A stretch of 64,000 nucleotides of DNA from Maribacter algicola (GTDB lineage Bacteria; Bacteroidota; Bacteroidia; Flavobacteriales; Flavobacteriaceae): positions 1,426,001 to 1,490,000 of the forward strand of contig NZ_QUSX01000001.1 in NCBI RefSeq assembly GCF_003933245.1, read 5' to 3'. Within the stretch, counting starts at the first letter, position 1, and each line of letters begins with the position of its first letter. Positions 53,450 through 63,544 of this stretch are shown in pieces. Made by a program: the position numbers and the translations under genes. A model generated the notes under the pieces. The model worked only from the letters and a program-made list of their open reading frames with translations, was not told the origin of the DNA and searched no databases.

Positions 53450-53495
53450 TCAATTTCTTGTTTTTTTGACTCATTTAATAGTATAAAACGCGCAT

Positions 53496-54689
53496 TTAAA
53501 CGACATTCAGCTCCTTGCCCACTTTAATAAATGCATTGATTGCCGTATCTAGATGTTCCTTCTCATGTGCCGCTGATAACTGAACCCTGATCCTGGCCTT
53601 CCCTTTTGGAACTACGGGATAGAAGAAGCCAATTACGTAAATGCCTTCCTTCAACAGTTTTTCCGCCATTTGTTGCGAAAGTTTTGCGTCATATAACATG
53701 ACGGGAACAATTGCTGAATCCCCGTCTATAATGTCAAAGCCCGCTTTTTTCATGCCTAGTTTAAAATAATCGGTATTGGATTGAAGCTTATCCCTCAAAG
53801 AGGTGTCATTGGCCAACATGTCGAATACCTTAATGGATGCACCTACAATGGCTGGTGCAAGGGAATTCGAAAAAAGATAGGGTCTGGAGCGCTGCCTTAA
53901 AATCTCAATGATTTCCTTTTTGCCGGTTGTGTATCCACCCATTGCCCCTCCCAAGGCCTTTCCTAGAGTGCCCGTTATGATGTCGATTCTTCCCATTACA
54001 TCTTTTTCCTCTAAGGTTCCAATCCCTTTGGGACCTATAAAGCCGGCAGCGTGGCATTCATCTATCATGACCATGGCATCGTATGCATCAGCCAAATCAC
54101 AGATTTTATCCAATGGTGCTACCAAACCGTCCATGGAAAATACACCATCGGTAACAATAATTTTAAAACGAGATCCTTCTTGGTTGGCTTTTTTTAACTG
54201 CGATTCAAGGTCATCCATATCACTGTTGGCATATCTATATCTTTGCGCCTTGCACAATCTTACCCCGTCAATAATGGAGGCATGGTTTAAAGAATCTGAT
54301 ATGATGGCATCCTCCGGACCCAAAAGAGGTTCAAAGACTCCCCCATTCGCATCGAAAGCCGCTGCGTACAAAATTGTGTCCTCGGTACCATAGAATTCAG
54401 CTATTTTCCTTTCCAGCTCTTTATGGATATCCTGTGTTCCGCAGATAAACCTCACGGAAGACATCCCGAATCCATGGGAGTCCAAAGTGTCTTTGGCCGC
54501 CTTTATAACTTCTGGATGGGATGAAAGCCCCAAATAATTATTGGCGCAAAAATTAATGACCTCCTCGCCAGTGGAAATTTTGATTACCGCGTCCTGCGGG
54601 GAAACTATAATTCGTTCCTTTTTATAAAGTCCGTCTTCTTTTATTTGTTTTAGTTCCTCCTCTAAGTGTGCTTTTATTTTTCCGTACAT
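53496..54689 (-). CDS. kbl: glycine C-acetyltransferase (2-amino-3-ketobutyrate CoA ligase)
   Basis: A 397-residue PLP enzyme of the alpha-oxoamine synthase family. Features are [16 protein letters not shown] near residue 47, [27 protein letters not shown] (the GVFSM motif), [22 protein letters not shown], and the PLP lysine in [14 protein letters not shown] (near residue 245). It cleaves 2-amino-3-ketobutyrate to glycine and acetyl-CoA in threonine breakdown. No threonine dehydrogenase gene is adjacent. The AddA-like stop codon lies one base upstream of this gene's start, so they are co-transcribed. Confidence 0.95.
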   Translation of the reverse strand: MYGKIKAHLEEELKQIKEDGLYKKERIIVSPQDAVIKISTGEEVINFCANNYLGLSSHPEVIKAAKDTLDSHGFGMSSVRFICGTQDIHKELERKIAEFYGTEDTILYAAAFDANGGVFEPLLGPEDAIISDSLNHASIIDGVRLCKAQRYRYANSDMDDLESQLKKANQEGSRFKIIVTDGVFSMDGLVAPLDKICDLADAYDAMVMIDECHAAGFIGPKGIGTLEEKDVMGRIDIITGTLGKALGGAMGGYTTGKKEIIEILRQRSRPYLFSNSLAPAIVGASIKVFDMLANDTSLRDKLQSNTDYFKLGMKKAGFDIIDGDSAIVPVMLYDAKLSQQMAEKLLKEGIYVIGFFYPVVPKGKARIRVQLSAAHEKEHLDTAINAFIKVGKELNVV

Positions 54690-54690
54690 G

Positions 54691-57600
54691 TTAAATAAAT
54701 TCTACAATTATATTCTCGTTAATATAAGCAATGATTTTATTTTTTACCGTGTATCCCATGTCTTGATATGCATTTGCATAGGATTCCAATTGTTCTTTGT
54801 ATTTAGGACTTTTTTGCCCTGTTTTATAGTCAATGATACTGATACTATTTCCCATGAGGACAACGCGGTCCGGTATTAAGATGGACCCGTTTGATAGTAG
54901 TAGTTCCTTTTCATTATAGGCGATGATATCCTCCCCATAAAACTTGTTCAGATCGGGATGACCTATTAGTTTAATCAGCGTTTCACGCACGTATTCAAAG
55001 GAAGACCCACTTATAACCCCTTTCTGTAAGGCCTTTTCCAAAGCAGGTCCCAAATCCTTTTTGGAGTAAACATGCTCTAGAATATGATGGTATATATTTC
55101 CTTGTTGCAAGGCGAGTTCCCTATCCGTATCCCAAAGCATTCCTGCCCTGGTGTTTATTTTGAAGGAATCACGTTCTTTGTAGGAATAAAGATAGGGAAC
55201 CGTATTGGTAATACCATCACTAATTTGATGCCTTTTTGGCGGGTTCATTTTTCCAAATTCATACTCCAGTACACCTTGGTTCCAAAGACTTTTATCCATC
55301 AGATATTTTATAAAGAGTCCGGAATAGTTCTCGGGTTTATAATCCCCATCTTTCTTTAAGTCTTGACAACTGATGATGTACAGGGCGTTTACCCCTCTTG
55401 TTAGTGCAACATATAATAGGTTCAAAGCATCCAACTGAAGCCTTTGTTGCTCTTGCTCAAAAAGTCTGGTCCCAATTTCCCCGTAATTTTTGACCTCCTG
55501 CTTTTTGCTGATCAACAATTCATCAAACCCTAAAAATAGTTCAGGATCAACCGGTATCCAAAGCTTTGGGTCTATTTCCTCATATATGTTGGTGTTTGCA
55601 TAGGGAAAAATGACCACTGGAAATTCCAACCCCTTGGATTTATGAATGGTCATGACCTGCACTGCCTTGGAATCCTCAGGTGCGCCAATACTCAAGGTTT
55701 TTGATTTAAGTTCCCAATTGTTCAATAAGGTTTGGGCATCCGTGCCGTACTGTTGTTCCATATCGAAGACGAAATCCATGAAAGACATAAGATGTGCATC
55801 AGATTCTTTCTCCAAATCAAAAACCTTAATGGCATGTTCCATGCAATCCAACAGTGACTGACCTTTGATCTTTTCGATATCAAACGTATACTCGGTACTT
55901 AAAAACTGTGGTAGCTCATTCAAGTGAAAATGGATAAAGTCATGCTTGTTCTCTTCTGAACCGGACAAATAATCCAGAATCCCATAATTGGTTGCCGGGT
56001 CATCTGATATTAAAATAAACCTGACCAATGAAATCAAAAACTGAACTTTAGGGCTGGTGGAGAGTAATAAGGAATCCGAAGATATGACCGGAACCTCTTT
56101 GTTCATTAAAAAATTGGTAAGGGAGACCCCATGTTTCTTTTTCCGAACCAAGATGCAAATATCCCCATATTGGAATCCGGCTTTTAATGAGTTTTCGATG
56201 GCTTGCAGAACATTTTCACCATAGGCTGTGTCCATCTCCTCCTGTAAAAAACTTAGTTTGATGTATCCACCTGGTTTATTGTTCGTTTCCTGTTGATTCC
56301 CTACCTTAAAAAACTCTTGATACGTTGGATTATCCAAAAGGCCGCCAACATTCTGGAAAAATTCATTGTTGAACCTGATGATTTCGTCTTGACTCCGATA
56401 ATTTTTAGGCAATTGGTGAGTTTCCCCTTTAATTGTAAAGGGATGGCTTTTTTTTGTTGCGAGGTCCAAAAATTGCTCGGCGTGACCACCACGCCAACGA
56501 TATATGGCCTGCTTGGCGTCCCCTACCAAGAACAAGGAGCCTGACCTTCCCTGGTCATCCGTACCTTCCAGGGCATTTGCTATTAAGGGAATTAAATTGT
56601 TCCACTGCATTTCAGACGTGTCCTGAAATTCGTCAATAAAATAGTGTTTGTATTTCTCGCCCAATCGCTCATAAATGAACGGGGCAGGTTGATTCTTAAT
56701 TTCCTTTGAAATGATTTGGTTAAATTCTGAAATGGAAAGTTGGTCCTTCTCGGTTTGAATTTGCTTTAACTCCTGTTCAATAGTGTTTAAAATGGTCAGG
56801 GGAACAAGATTGCCGTAGATATTCTGAAGGAAATTAAGTTGATTAAGCTCATTTTTAATTCGCTCCATTTGGGAGTTAAATTCGGGATGAAGTTTGTCAA
56901 TTATTAATTTTGCACATTCTCTAGTAGACTTATTATATGGCTTTTCATGTTTAAAGTTTTGCTTCCAACTCGCTTCAAAATTAACTTTAAAATTCCCAGC
57001 TGATAGTTGAAGCATGAATTTTGGGAAGTAGCTCGCTTTGAAATCTTTAAATTCTAATTTGTTTGATTTAATGAGTAGAAGGGCCGAATTTGATTCATTA
57101 GTAATAATTTTTTTAGAGCAATTGATTAAATCCAAAATCTTTTTTTGAAGTTGTACGAAGTCCGATGCTTTTTTACTGGATAAATTTTCTAGGTGAGTAA
57201 AATTATTTTCATCATTCAATAATTTGCCAATTTTAAAGAGATCATACTCAATGTCCCAACTTTTATCCTCATCTATTTTTTCCATGGCAAAATCCATTAG
57301 GATTTTGGTAAGTTCCGGGTCTTCACCAGCTTTTGACAAAACGCGGGCAACTGCTTCGGAAAGTAACAGGTCCATATCAAGGACCACTTCAAAATTCTGA
57401 GATATTTTTAAGTCTTTGGCAAAAGTCCTAATAACCCTGTGCGTAAACTTATCAATGGTTGAAACATCAAAAAAAGCATAATTGTGAAGTATTTCCTTTA
57501 AACGGAGCTTAGATAAATCCCGCAAAGCTTCCATACTTAAATCCAGATCATCCTTAAGTTCAAGAAAGAGCGGGGGGGCGCTATCCAAGGAACTGACCCT

Positions 57601-57792
57601 GGAGAATGAATCAAGGCTATCTAGAATTCTAAATTTCATTTCGTTCACCGCCTTATTGGTAAACGTAATGGCCAAAATTCTTTTAAAACTATATGGGCTG
57701 GAAAGAACAATTTTAAGATAGGCCTTTGAGAGCGCATAGGTCTTACCAGAACCCGCAGAGGCATTGTATATCCTAAACGTACTTTTTTGCAC
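54691..57792 (-). CDS. AddA/UvrD-type helicase-nuclease
   Basis: A 1033-residue superfamily 1A helicase with a C-terminal RecB-family nuclease. Helicase motifs include the P-loop [16 protein letters not shown] (about 10-25), [16 protein letters not shown], motif [15 protein letters not shown], motif [16 protein letters not shown], motif [19 protein letters not shown] and motif [17 protein letters not shown]. The C-terminal [15 protein letters not shown] is the nuclease active site. This is the AddA subunit layout for processing double-strand DNA ends. It is encoded upstream of kbl with a one-base gap, while its AddB-like partner sits beyond kbl and ompA. Confidence 0.9.
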   Translation of the reverse strand: MQKSTFRIYNASAGSGKTYALSKAYLKIVLSSPYSFKRILAITFTNKAVNEMKFRILDSLDSFSRVSSLDSAPPLFLELKDDLDLSMEALRDLSKLRLKEILHNYAFFDVSTIDKFTHRVIRTFAKDLKISQNFEVVLDMDLLLSEAVARVLSKAGEDPELTKILMDFAMEKIDEDKSWDIEYDLFKIGKLLNDENNFTHLENLSSKKASDFVQLQKKILDLINCSKKIITNESNSALLLIKSNKLEFKDFKASYFPKFMLQLSAGNFKVNFEASWKQNFKHEKPYNKSTRECAKLIIDKLHPEFNSQMERIKNELNQLNFLQNIYGNLVPLTILNTIEQELKQIQTEKDQLSISEFNQIISKEIKNQPAPFIYERLGEKYKHYFIDEFQDTSEMQWNNLIPLIANALEGTDDQGRSGSLFLVGDAKQAIYRWRGGHAEQFLDLATKKSHPFTIKGETHQLPKNYRSQDEIIRFNNEFFQNVGGLLDNPTYQEFFKVGNQQETNNKPGGYIKLSFLQEEMDTAYGENVLQAIENSLKAGFQYGDICILVRKKKHGVSLTNFLMNKEVPVISSDSLLLSTSPKVQFLISLVRFILISDDPATNYGILDYLSGSEENKHDFIHFHLNELPQFLSTEYTFDIEKIKGQSLLDCMEHAIKVFDLEKESDAHLMSFMDFVFDMEQQYGTDAQTLLNNWELKSKTLSIGAPEDSKAVQVMTIHKSKGLEFPVVIFPYANTNIYEEIDPKLWIPVDPELFLGFDELLISKKQEVKNYGEIGTRLFEQEQQRLQLDALNLLYVALTRGVNALYIISCQDLKKDGDYKPENYSGLFIKYLMDKSLWNQGVLEYEFGKMNPPKRHQISDGITNTVPYLYSYKERDSFKINTRAGMLWDTDRELALQQGNIYHHILEHVYSKKDLGPALEKALQKGVISGSSFEYVRETLIKLIGHPDLNKFYGEDIIAYNEKELLLSNGSILIPDRVVLMGNSISIIDYKTGQKSPKYKEQLESYANAYQDMGYTVKNKIIAYINENIIVEFI

Positions 57793-57842
57793 CTATTTTT
57801 ATCCGCAAAATAAGGATAATGGAACAGTTCTTAACAAATAAT

Positions 57843-57876
57843 TGGGTTAATATAAATGTTAAAATCCTTAAATTTG
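57843..57876 (+). promoter_or_regulatory. superoxide dismutase promoter
   Basis: TTG (57843-57845) and TAAATTTG (57869-57876), 23 bases apart, lie 35 bases before the sod ATG. The -7 box is a perfect TAnnTTTG. Confidence 0.6.
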
Positions 57877-57910
57877 GGATATTAATATTAATCTTAAAAA
57901 CAAATAAATT

Positions 57911-58519
57911 ATGGCTTTTCAATTACCGAATTTGCCCTATGCATATGATGCCCTGGAACCTCATATAGATGCGAGGACAATGGAAATACATCATACTAAA
58001 CATCATAATGGGTATACTTCAAAGCTAAATGCAGCAATTGAAGGAACAGACCTGGATGGCAAATCAATTGAGGATATTTTATCCAATCTGGATATGAACA
58101 ATATGGGAGTCCGTAATAATGGAGGAGGTTTTTTTAACCACTCTTTATTTTGGACGATACTTTCCCCAAATGGAGGAGGAAAACCTTCTGGAGATTTAGC
58201 AAAAGCAATTGATGGTGCTTTTGGTTCCTTTGAAGGTTTTAAAGATAAATTCAGTGATGCAGCGGGATCTAGATTTGGATCTGGTTGGGCCTGGCTATGT
58301 GTCCATAAAGGAGGTAAAGTGGATATTTGTTCCACACCTAATCAGGATACACCCATAATGCCCGGTGTAGGTTGTGGGGGATATCCTATTTTGGGATTGG
58401 ATGTGTGGGAACATGCATATTACCTAAACTACCAAAACAAGCGTCCGGATTATATCAATGCATTTTTCAATATCATAAATTGGGACGAGGTTTCAAAATT
58501 GTACGAAGCCAATAAATAG
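57911..58519 (+). CDS. sodA: Fe/Mn superoxide dismutase
   Basis: A 202-residue cytoplasmic superoxide dismutase. The metal ligands are recognisable: His in [15 protein letters not shown] near residue 27, His in NHSLFW near residue 77, and the Asp-x-x-x-His pair in [21 protein letters not shown]. The metal (Fe or Mn) is not certain; [20 protein letters not shown] and the length fit either. It has its own promoter and terminator and is divergent from the AddA-like gene. The symbol sodA is used loosely; sodB is the alternative. Confidence 0.92.
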   Translation: MAFQLPNLPYAYDALEPHIDARTMEIHHTKHHNGYTSKLNAAIEGTDLDGKSIEDILSNLDMNNMGVRNNGGGFFNHSLFWTILSPNGGGKPSGDLAKAIDGAFGSFEGFKDKFSDAAGSRFGSGWAWLCVHKGGKVDICSTPNQDTPIMPGVGCGGYPILGLDVWEHAYYLNYQNKRPDYINAFFNIINWDEVSKLYEANK

Positions 58520-58548
58520 TCCCAAAGGAATACAGAAGTAAAATTAAG

Positions 58549-58583
58549 AACCATTTATAGAGAAATCTGTAAGTGGTTTTTTT
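58549..58583 (+). terminator. sod terminator
   Basis: A 12-bp stem with two G-U pairs (58549-58560 with 58567-58578), followed by five T residues. Confidence 0.7.
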
Positions 58584-58596
58584 GTTGATATAATAG

Positions 58597-58666
58597 AAAA
58601 GGGCGGAGAAAACTCCACCCTTTTCGTCCCAAATCTTACCATAAACTTAACCTACTTATGCTATGG
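58597..58666 (-). ncRNA. candidate small RNA, copy 1 (most distal)
   Basis: A 70-base unit read on the minus strand: CCATAGCATAAGTAGG, then TTAAGTTTATGGTAAGATTT, then a terminator hairpin GGGTGGAG/CTCCGCCC with T-run. The -7 box TAATTTAG (58672-58679) ends 5 bases upstream of CCATAG. The terminator stem contains a U-G pair on the minus strand that would be a C-A mismatch on the plus strand, so the minus strand is the transcribed one. The 5' part can fold through CCATA/TATGG. It is one of three near-identical units. Function unknown. Confidence 0.65.
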
Positions 58667-58782
58667 CAAGACTAAATTACTGGTATTGTGGGAAATAAAA
58701 AAAGAAATGTTAAAAAATTTTCTTTTCTCCTTACTAGAGACCTGATTTCTTGAACGGTATGTAATTGATATGTGGTCAAAAT

Positions 58783-58853
58783 AAAAAAGGCGGAGCATAG
58801 CTCCACCTTTTTTCCCCAAATCTTACCATGAACTTAACCTACTTATGCTATGG
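58783..58853 (-). ncRNA. candidate small RNA, copy 2
   Basis: Same layout as copies 1 and 3: perfect -7 box TATCTTTG (58859-58866), 5 bases, then CCATAGCATAAGTAGG and the conserved body, ending with terminator GGTGGAG-CTATG-CTCCGCC and T-run. The loop differs from the other copies, and the fourth stem pair is again U-G only on the minus strand. Confidence 0.68.
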
Positions 58854-58989
58854 TCCTCCAAAGATATATCTAAAGAAGGTCCAAATAAAAAGGAATTAGT
58901 TGAACGGCCCAAACCTTAGTTGAAATGCCAAAGTTGTATTATTATCCTACAGCAAGGGAAAGTCGGATAATTTGGAAATGACAGGAAAT

Positions 58990-59060
58990 AAAAAAGGTGG
59001 AGAATTCTCCACCTTTTTTGCCCCAAATCTTACCATGAACTTAACCTACTTATGCTATGG
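58990..59060 (-). ncRNA. candidate small RNA, copy 3 (proximal to purF)
   Basis: Third unit, with -7 box TACTTTTA (59067-59074) 6 bases before CCATAG and a possible -33 TTG (59093-59095) 18 bases further up. The terminator is GGTGGAG-AATT-CTCCACC followed by a T-run. A 13-base near-repeat lies upstream (59104-59116 and 59124-59136), between the promoter and the purF stop codon. Confidence 0.68.
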
Positions 59061-59165
59061 CAAGCTTAAAAGTAAGGTTAGTGCTACCTGAACAACCATT
59101 ACATCGATGAAATGCATTTTTCGTCGATGAAACGCACAGTTATTAGGTTGAAAGAATCTTTTCCA

Positions 59166-61064
59166 TCAATAAGCCCTTTCGTTCTTTCCCTCGTAAAAAT
59201 TAATAAAAGCTCTATTAACGACCCTATTTCCTCCCGGTGTTGGATAGTTGCCGGTAAAATACCAATCACCCAAATTTTTAGGACAGGCTTGGTGAAGACT
59301 GCCAATACCTTGATAGATTATTTGAACTTCTGCTTTAATATCACTGGGGCTTAACAGTTCACCAATCTTCTTGGAAATCTGGTCCGCACTATAGGGAGCA
59401 TAAATTTCCTTTACATAATTGATAATATCCTTGTCCCTTGTTGTAACCTGTTCGACACATTTTTTATATACTGCCTCTATAATATGCCATGTGTTATTTT
59501 CCTCATGAAGTGCCAAAGCCGCCCTAAAGGCTATAAAGTCCTCAAGTTTGGCCATATCGATCCCATAGCAGTCCGGGTATCTAATCTGTGGTGCCGAAGA
59601 AACCACAATTATTTTTTTAGGTAAAAGCCTATCAAGTATTTTGAGGATACTTTTCTTTAAAGTTGTACCTCTAACGATACTATCGTCTATAATCACTAAA
59701 TTATCACCCTGTTTGACGGACCCATAGGAAATATCATATACATGGGCCACTAAATCATCCCTACTATCATCCTGTGTAATAAAGGTTCTAAGTTTGGCAT
59801 CCTTAATGGCAACTTTTTCTATTCTGGGCCTTACCTCTAGAATTTCATGTAACTCTTCACTTGTAATATTGGCACCTATGGAAAGAATCTGTTCTTCTTT
59901 TTTCTTGTTAAGATAATTTTGAGCCTCTTTGACCATTCCAAAGAAAGATGTTTCCGCTGTGTTAGGGATATAAGAGAAAACTGTATTTTTAAGATCATGG
60001 TCTATGGCCTTGAGGATTTGTGGAAACACCAATTTTCCTAGCATTTTTCGCTCTTGGTAAATTTCTTTGTCACTTCCCCTGGAGAAATAAATACGTTCAA
60101 AGGAACAAGCCTTTCGCTCCCTAGGCTCCAAAATTTGCTTAATTCTAGTAGTACCGTTCTTTTTTACAATAATGGCATTTCCAGGTTCCAATTCCATTAC
60201 TTCCTCAAAAGGAACATTAAAAACCGTTTGAATGGCCGGTCTTTCCGAAGCCACCACAACTATTTCATCATCCTTATAGTAATAAGCGGGTCTTATACCG
60301 GCGGGATCTCTTAGTACAAATGCATCTCCATGTCCCAGTAGTCCGGCCATGGCAAAGCCGCCATCAAAATTCTTGGCCGCCCGTTTCAATATTTTTGAGA
60401 CTTTTAATCTTTCAGCTATAATAGGCGACGCCTCCTGCTTACTGAAGCCTTCCTTTTTGATCTGCTTATAAAGTTTGGCAACGGCGTCGTCCAAGAAGTG
60501 ACCTATTTTTTCCATAACGGTCACTGTATCGGCCATTTCCTTTGGGTGCTGTCCCAATTGAACCAAATTATCGAATAGCTCGTGAACATTGGTAAGGTTA
60601 AAATTACCAGCCACGATGAGGTTCCTGTGCATCCAGTTATTTTGCCTTAAGAATGGATGGACACTTTCTATACTATTTTTCCCAAATGTTCCATAACGGA
60701 CATGGCCCAACAACAACTCCCCTATATATGGAATGTTCTTTTTTTGAAGCCTTACGTCATTCTCATACTCCGGATGGTCCTTAAGCTCCTTATTGATTCT
60801 TTCATTGATTTGGGCAAAAATATCCTGTATAGGCTGTTGCTGGCAGGAACGAACTCTGCTCATATACCGTTGCCCTGCCTCTACATCCAACTTAATGCTC
60901 GCAAAACCGGCACCATCCTGTCCTCGGTTATGTTGCTTTTCCATCATGAGGTACATTTTGTTTACCCCATAAAAGGCCGAGCCATATTTTTCCTTATAAT
61001 ATTCAAGAGGCTTGAGTAGTCTGATTACCGAGATGCCACACTCGTGTTTTATTGCGTCACTCAT
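59166..61064 (-). CDS. purF: amidophosphoribosyltransferase (PurF)
   Basis: A 632-residue enzyme for the first step of purine synthesis, making phosphoribosylamine from PRPP and glutamine. The N-terminal glutaminase nucleophile is Cys9 in KHECGISVIR, so an 8-residue propeptide must be removed, as in the B. subtilis type. Then RGQDGAGFAS and VRYGTFGKN follow. The PRPP site is VIIDDSIVRGTTLKKS in the C-terminal half. The protein is longer than the E. coli enzyme (about 505), which is normal for Flavobacteriaceae. It is the last gene of the purN-rnhA-PfkB-purF run, and a terminator-like hairpin lies 14 bases before its start. Confidence 0.93.
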   Translation of the reverse strand: MSDAIKHECGISVIRLLKPLEYYKEKYGSAFYGVNKMYLMMEKQHNRGQDGAGFASIKLDVEAGQRYMSRVRSCQQQPIQDIFAQINERINKELKDHPEYENDVRLQKKNIPYIGELLLGHVRYGTFGKNSIESVHPFLRQNNWMHRNLIVAGNFNLTNVHELFDNLVQLGQHPKEMADTVTVMEKIGHFLDDAVAKLYKQIKKEGFSKQEASPIIAERLKVSKILKRAAKNFDGGFAMAGLLGHGDAFVLRDPAGIRPAYYYKDDEIVVVASERPAIQTVFNVPFEEVMELEPGNAIIVKKNGTTRIKQILEPRERKACSFERIYFSRGSDKEIYQERKMLGKLVFPQILKAIDHDLKNTVFSYIPNTAETSFFGMVKEAQNYLNKKKEEQILSIGANITSEELHEILEVRPRIEKVAIKDAKLRTFITQDDSRDDLVAHVYDISYGSVKQGDNLVIIDDSIVRGTTLKKSILKILDRLLPKKIIVVSSAPQIRYPDCYGIDMAKLEDFIAFRAALALHEENNTWHIIEAVYKKCVEQVTTRDKDIINYVKEIYAPYSADQISKKIGELLSPSDIKAEVQIIYQGIGSLHQACPKNLGDWYFTGNYPTPGGNRVVNRAFINFYEGKNERAY

Positions 61065-61077
61065 TGGTGTACATATT

Positions 61078-61098
61078 AAAAAAACCCCAAGAGTGGGG
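61078..61098 (-). terminator. terminator or attenuator-like hairpin before purF
   Basis: On the minus strand CCCCA (61098-61094), loop CTCT, TGGGG, then a seven-T run. It lies between the PfkB kinase stop and the purF ATG, which are only 41 bases apart, leaving no room for a complete promoter after it. Confidence 0.55.
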
Positions 61099-61105
61099 CA
61101 GAGGA

Positions 61106-62032
61106 TTATTGTAATTCAATTTCAAACTGTGTAAGTGCTTTAAACTGATGTAACCTACTATTGATCTCTTCCCTACTGAGGTCCAACATCCGTTCTGTTC
61201 CAAATTTTTCTACGGAGAACGACGCGAGGTTGGAGCCATGTATGACGGCTTTTTTCAAATTATCAAAGGAAACATCCTCCGAAGCTGCCAAATAGCCAGA
61301 AAAGCCTCCGGCAAAGGTGTCGCCGGCTCCTGTGGGGTCAAAAACATCCTCCAAGGGAAGGGCCGGGGCAAAAAACACTTGTTCCTCATGAAAAAGCAAC
61401 GCTCCATGTTCGCCCTTTTTAATGACAACGTAGTCGGGACCCATTTGAAATATCTTCTGGGCTGCCTTTACCAAGGAATATTCACCGGTTAATTGCCTAG
61501 CTTCCTCATCGTTAATGGTTAGAACGTCTATTTTTTTAATAACCTCTGTCAACTCGGGTAAAGTATGGTTCATCCAAAAATTCATCGTATCCAATATGAT
61601 GAGCTTTGGTCGTTTTTCCATTTGATCAATTACACTCATCTGGATATTTGGGTGCAAATTTCCCAACATAACAACATCTGAGTCCTTATAATCATTTGGA
61701 ACCAAAGGCTTGAAATCGGCCAACACATTTAGCTCGGTTACCAAAGTATCCCTAGAATTAAGGTCGTTGTGATATTTGCCTTTCCAAAAAAAAGTTTTAC
61801 CTCCCTTTACTTTCTCAAGTGCGGAAATGTCTATGTTCCTATCCTCTAACAGATCTAGGTATGCTTTGGGAAAGTCTTCACCTACTACTGAAACGATGGC
61901 GGCATCAACGTTAAACTGTGAAGCTGCCAAACCTATAAAAGTAGCGGCCCCCCCCAAAATTTTGTCCGTTTTGCCAAAAGGGGTTTCAATGGCATCGAAT
62001 GCTACCGTTCCTACTATCAAAAGCTTGCCCAT
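61106..62032 (-). CDS. PfkB family carbohydrate/nucleoside kinase
   Basis: A 308-residue ribokinase-fold kinase. Typical features are GGAATFIGLAASQFNVDAAIVSVVGEDFPK near residues 27-56, LTINDEEARQLTGE, and the anion-hole/catalytic signature FDPTGAGDTFAGGFSGYLA (about residues 232-250) with the catalytic Asp. The substrate may be adenosine, ribose or a similar sugar. The open frame extends to 62119, but the ATG at 62032 (MGKLLIVGTVAFD) gives the normal N-terminus. The gene is flanked by purine genes, so a nucleoside or ribose substrate is a reasonable guess. Confidence 0.87.
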   Translation of the reverse strand: MGKLLIVGTVAFDAIETPFGKTDKILGGAATFIGLAASQFNVDAAIVSVVGEDFPKAYLDLLEDRNIDISALEKVKGGKTFFWKGKYHNDLNSRDTLVTELNVLADFKPLVPNDYKDSDVVMLGNLHPNIQMSVIDQMEKRPKLIILDTMNFWMNHTLPELTEVIKKIDVLTINDEEARQLTGEYSLVKAAQKIFQMGPDYVVIKKGEHGALLFHEEQVFFAPALPLEDVFDPTGAGDTFAGGFSGYLAASEDVSFDNLKKAVIHGSNLASFSVEKFGTERMLDLSREEINSRLHQFKALTQFEIELQ

Positions 62033-62122
62033 ACCGTAGTTGAAAATGAAGTTGCAAATATAATGATTTGCCGAGGGAATTGTAGTTGCTAGGCCGGTAC
62101 AATTTTGAATAGTTATCAAAAA

Positions 62123-62758
62123 TTACTTTCTACCAAAATCAGCGGGAATTTCTCCCCAAGCCTTGGTTTCCCATTTTACAATGGGGGTATTGTACGAATT
62201 TGTTTCAAGCCATTTTTCTGCCCTACGGATAAGGTCGAACAATGCTTTGTTCTTTGGGTTTTCGGGTAAATTGGTGTTGCATTTTTTCTTTCGCACCCAA
62301 CTTATCGCTGTGCGGGAATCCGTATAAATTATTCGATCACTATTTCGGTCTTTAAGAAATGCAAGTCCATGAACAATGGCCAAAAACTCTCCAATATTAT
62401 TCGTTCCTTGCTCAAAGGGGCCTTGTTTGAAGAATTTTTTCTTGGTTTTAGTATCAACACCTTGGTACTCCATGATACCTGGGTTGCCGCTGGAAGCTGC
62501 ATCCACAGAGATGGAATGAAAGTTGGGTTGGCCTATTTTTAAAAGCGCTTCAGGCGAAAGTTGGGATTCGCCCTTTTTCTTGCCTTTATATTCTTCATAG
62601 TTTCCGTTATAGGCTTTTTTCGCAAGCTGGAACGTAGCAAATGATTTGTACTCCGCTCCTTTTACTCCGTCTATAGCGGCCTTACAATCTTCCCATGTCT
62701 CATAAATGCCAGGTCTTTTACCCTTCCAAACCACATAGAATTTTTTCCTTTTTCCCAT
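62123..62758 (-). CDS. rnhA: ribonuclease HI with N-terminal viroplasmin (hybrid-binding) domain
   Basis: A 211-residue protein. Residues about 5-50 form the caulimovirus viroplasmin/RNase H1 hybrid-binding domain (KFYVVWKGKRPGIYETWEDCKAAIDGVKGAEYKSF). The catalytic domain follows with the acidic residues in SISVDAASSGNPG, NNIGEFLAIVHGLAFL and RIIYTDSRTAISWV. It degrades the RNA strand of RNA-DNA hybrids. Its ATG overlaps the purN stop codon (TAATG), showing translational coupling with purN. Confidence 0.92.
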   Translation of the reverse strand: MGKRKKFYVVWKGKRPGIYETWEDCKAAIDGVKGAEYKSFATFQLAKKAYNGNYEEYKGKKKGESQLSPEALLKIGQPNFHSISVDAASSGNPGIMEYQGVDTKTKKKFFKQGPFEQGTNNIGEFLAIVHGLAFLKDRNSDRIIYTDSRTAISWVRKKKCNTNLPENPKNKALFDLIRRAEKWLETNSYNTPIVKWETKAWGEIPADFGRK

Positions 62759-63327
62759 TAGGACAATAGGTCTTCAATTACTTTTGGAAAATGTTCATAC
62801 TCCAATTGGTGCACTTTTCTTGCGATATCTTCTGCCGAATCGCTTTCAGAAACGTTGGTCCTAAATTGTTTTATAACCGCACCTTCATCATAATTGGCAT
62901 TTACATAATGAATTGTAATGCCCGTTTCCGTTTCCTTATTTTCCTTGACCTCATTATGTACGTTCATACCATACATTCCTTTCCCCCCGTATTTTGGCAA
63001 TAGGGCCGGGTGGATGTTGACAACCTTATTGGGAAATGCATCGATGATGTTTTCTGGAATTTTCAATAGAAACCCCGCCAAAACAATCAAGTCCGGATCA
63101 AAACTCGTAAGGATGTTCAAAACACAATCACTTTTTACAAAGGCATGTTTATTGAAATAAAGCGCGTCAATATCCAGGCGATTACATCGATCCAGAACAT
63201 GGGCATCGCGTTTATTGGTCAGAACGGCCTTTATGCCAATAGTAGGGTGCTCCCCAAAGTAATTGGCAATGTTTTCGACATTGGTACCGGATCCTGATGC
63301 AAAAAGGACAATTTGTTTAGTTTTCAA
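62758..63327 (-). CDS. purN: phosphoribosylglycinamide formyltransferase
   Basis: A 189-residue enzyme that transfers a formyl group from 10-formyl-THF to GAR in purine synthesis. Landmarks are the phosphate-binding loop FASGSGTNVENIANYF at the N-terminus, the folate/catalytic segment VVNIHPALLPKYGGKGMYG with the catalytic His, and a conserved Asp in VNANYDEGAVI. It is the first gene of the minus-strand purine run and is divergent from acpP. Confidence 0.94.
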   Translation of the reverse strand: MKTKQIVLFASGSGTNVENIANYFGEHPTIGIKAVLTNKRDAHVLDRCNRLDIDALYFNKHAFVKSDCVLNILTSFDPDLIVLAGFLLKIPENIIDAFPNKVVNIHPALLPKYGGKGMYGMNVHNEVKENKETETGITIHYVNANYDEGAVIKQFRTNVSESDSAEDIARKVHQLEYEHFPKVIEDLLS

Positions 63328-63544
63328 AGGACAATATGGTTTGGTTTATATAAAGGTCGTGCCTAATAACTCAGGCAAAAGAAATCAGAAATTAAATAAA
63401 CGGCAAAGATTTGTTTTAAAACAACGTTGAAAAATAGGTATAACAAGATGAAATTTTCTATTATGAAATCCCCGCGCATGAATTTTATTTTCTTAAATTA
63501 CCTTACATTTTAACGACAATTAGTGTTATTAAACCAAAGTTTTT

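Noticed and set aside
58597..59060. CRISPR array
   Set aside because: Only three repeats, spacers of 115-136 bases and a terminator hairpin in each repeat; no cas genes.
62033..62119. 29-residue N-terminal extension of the PfkB kinase
   Set aside because: The extension is unlike the family; ATG 62032 gives the normal ribokinase-fold start.
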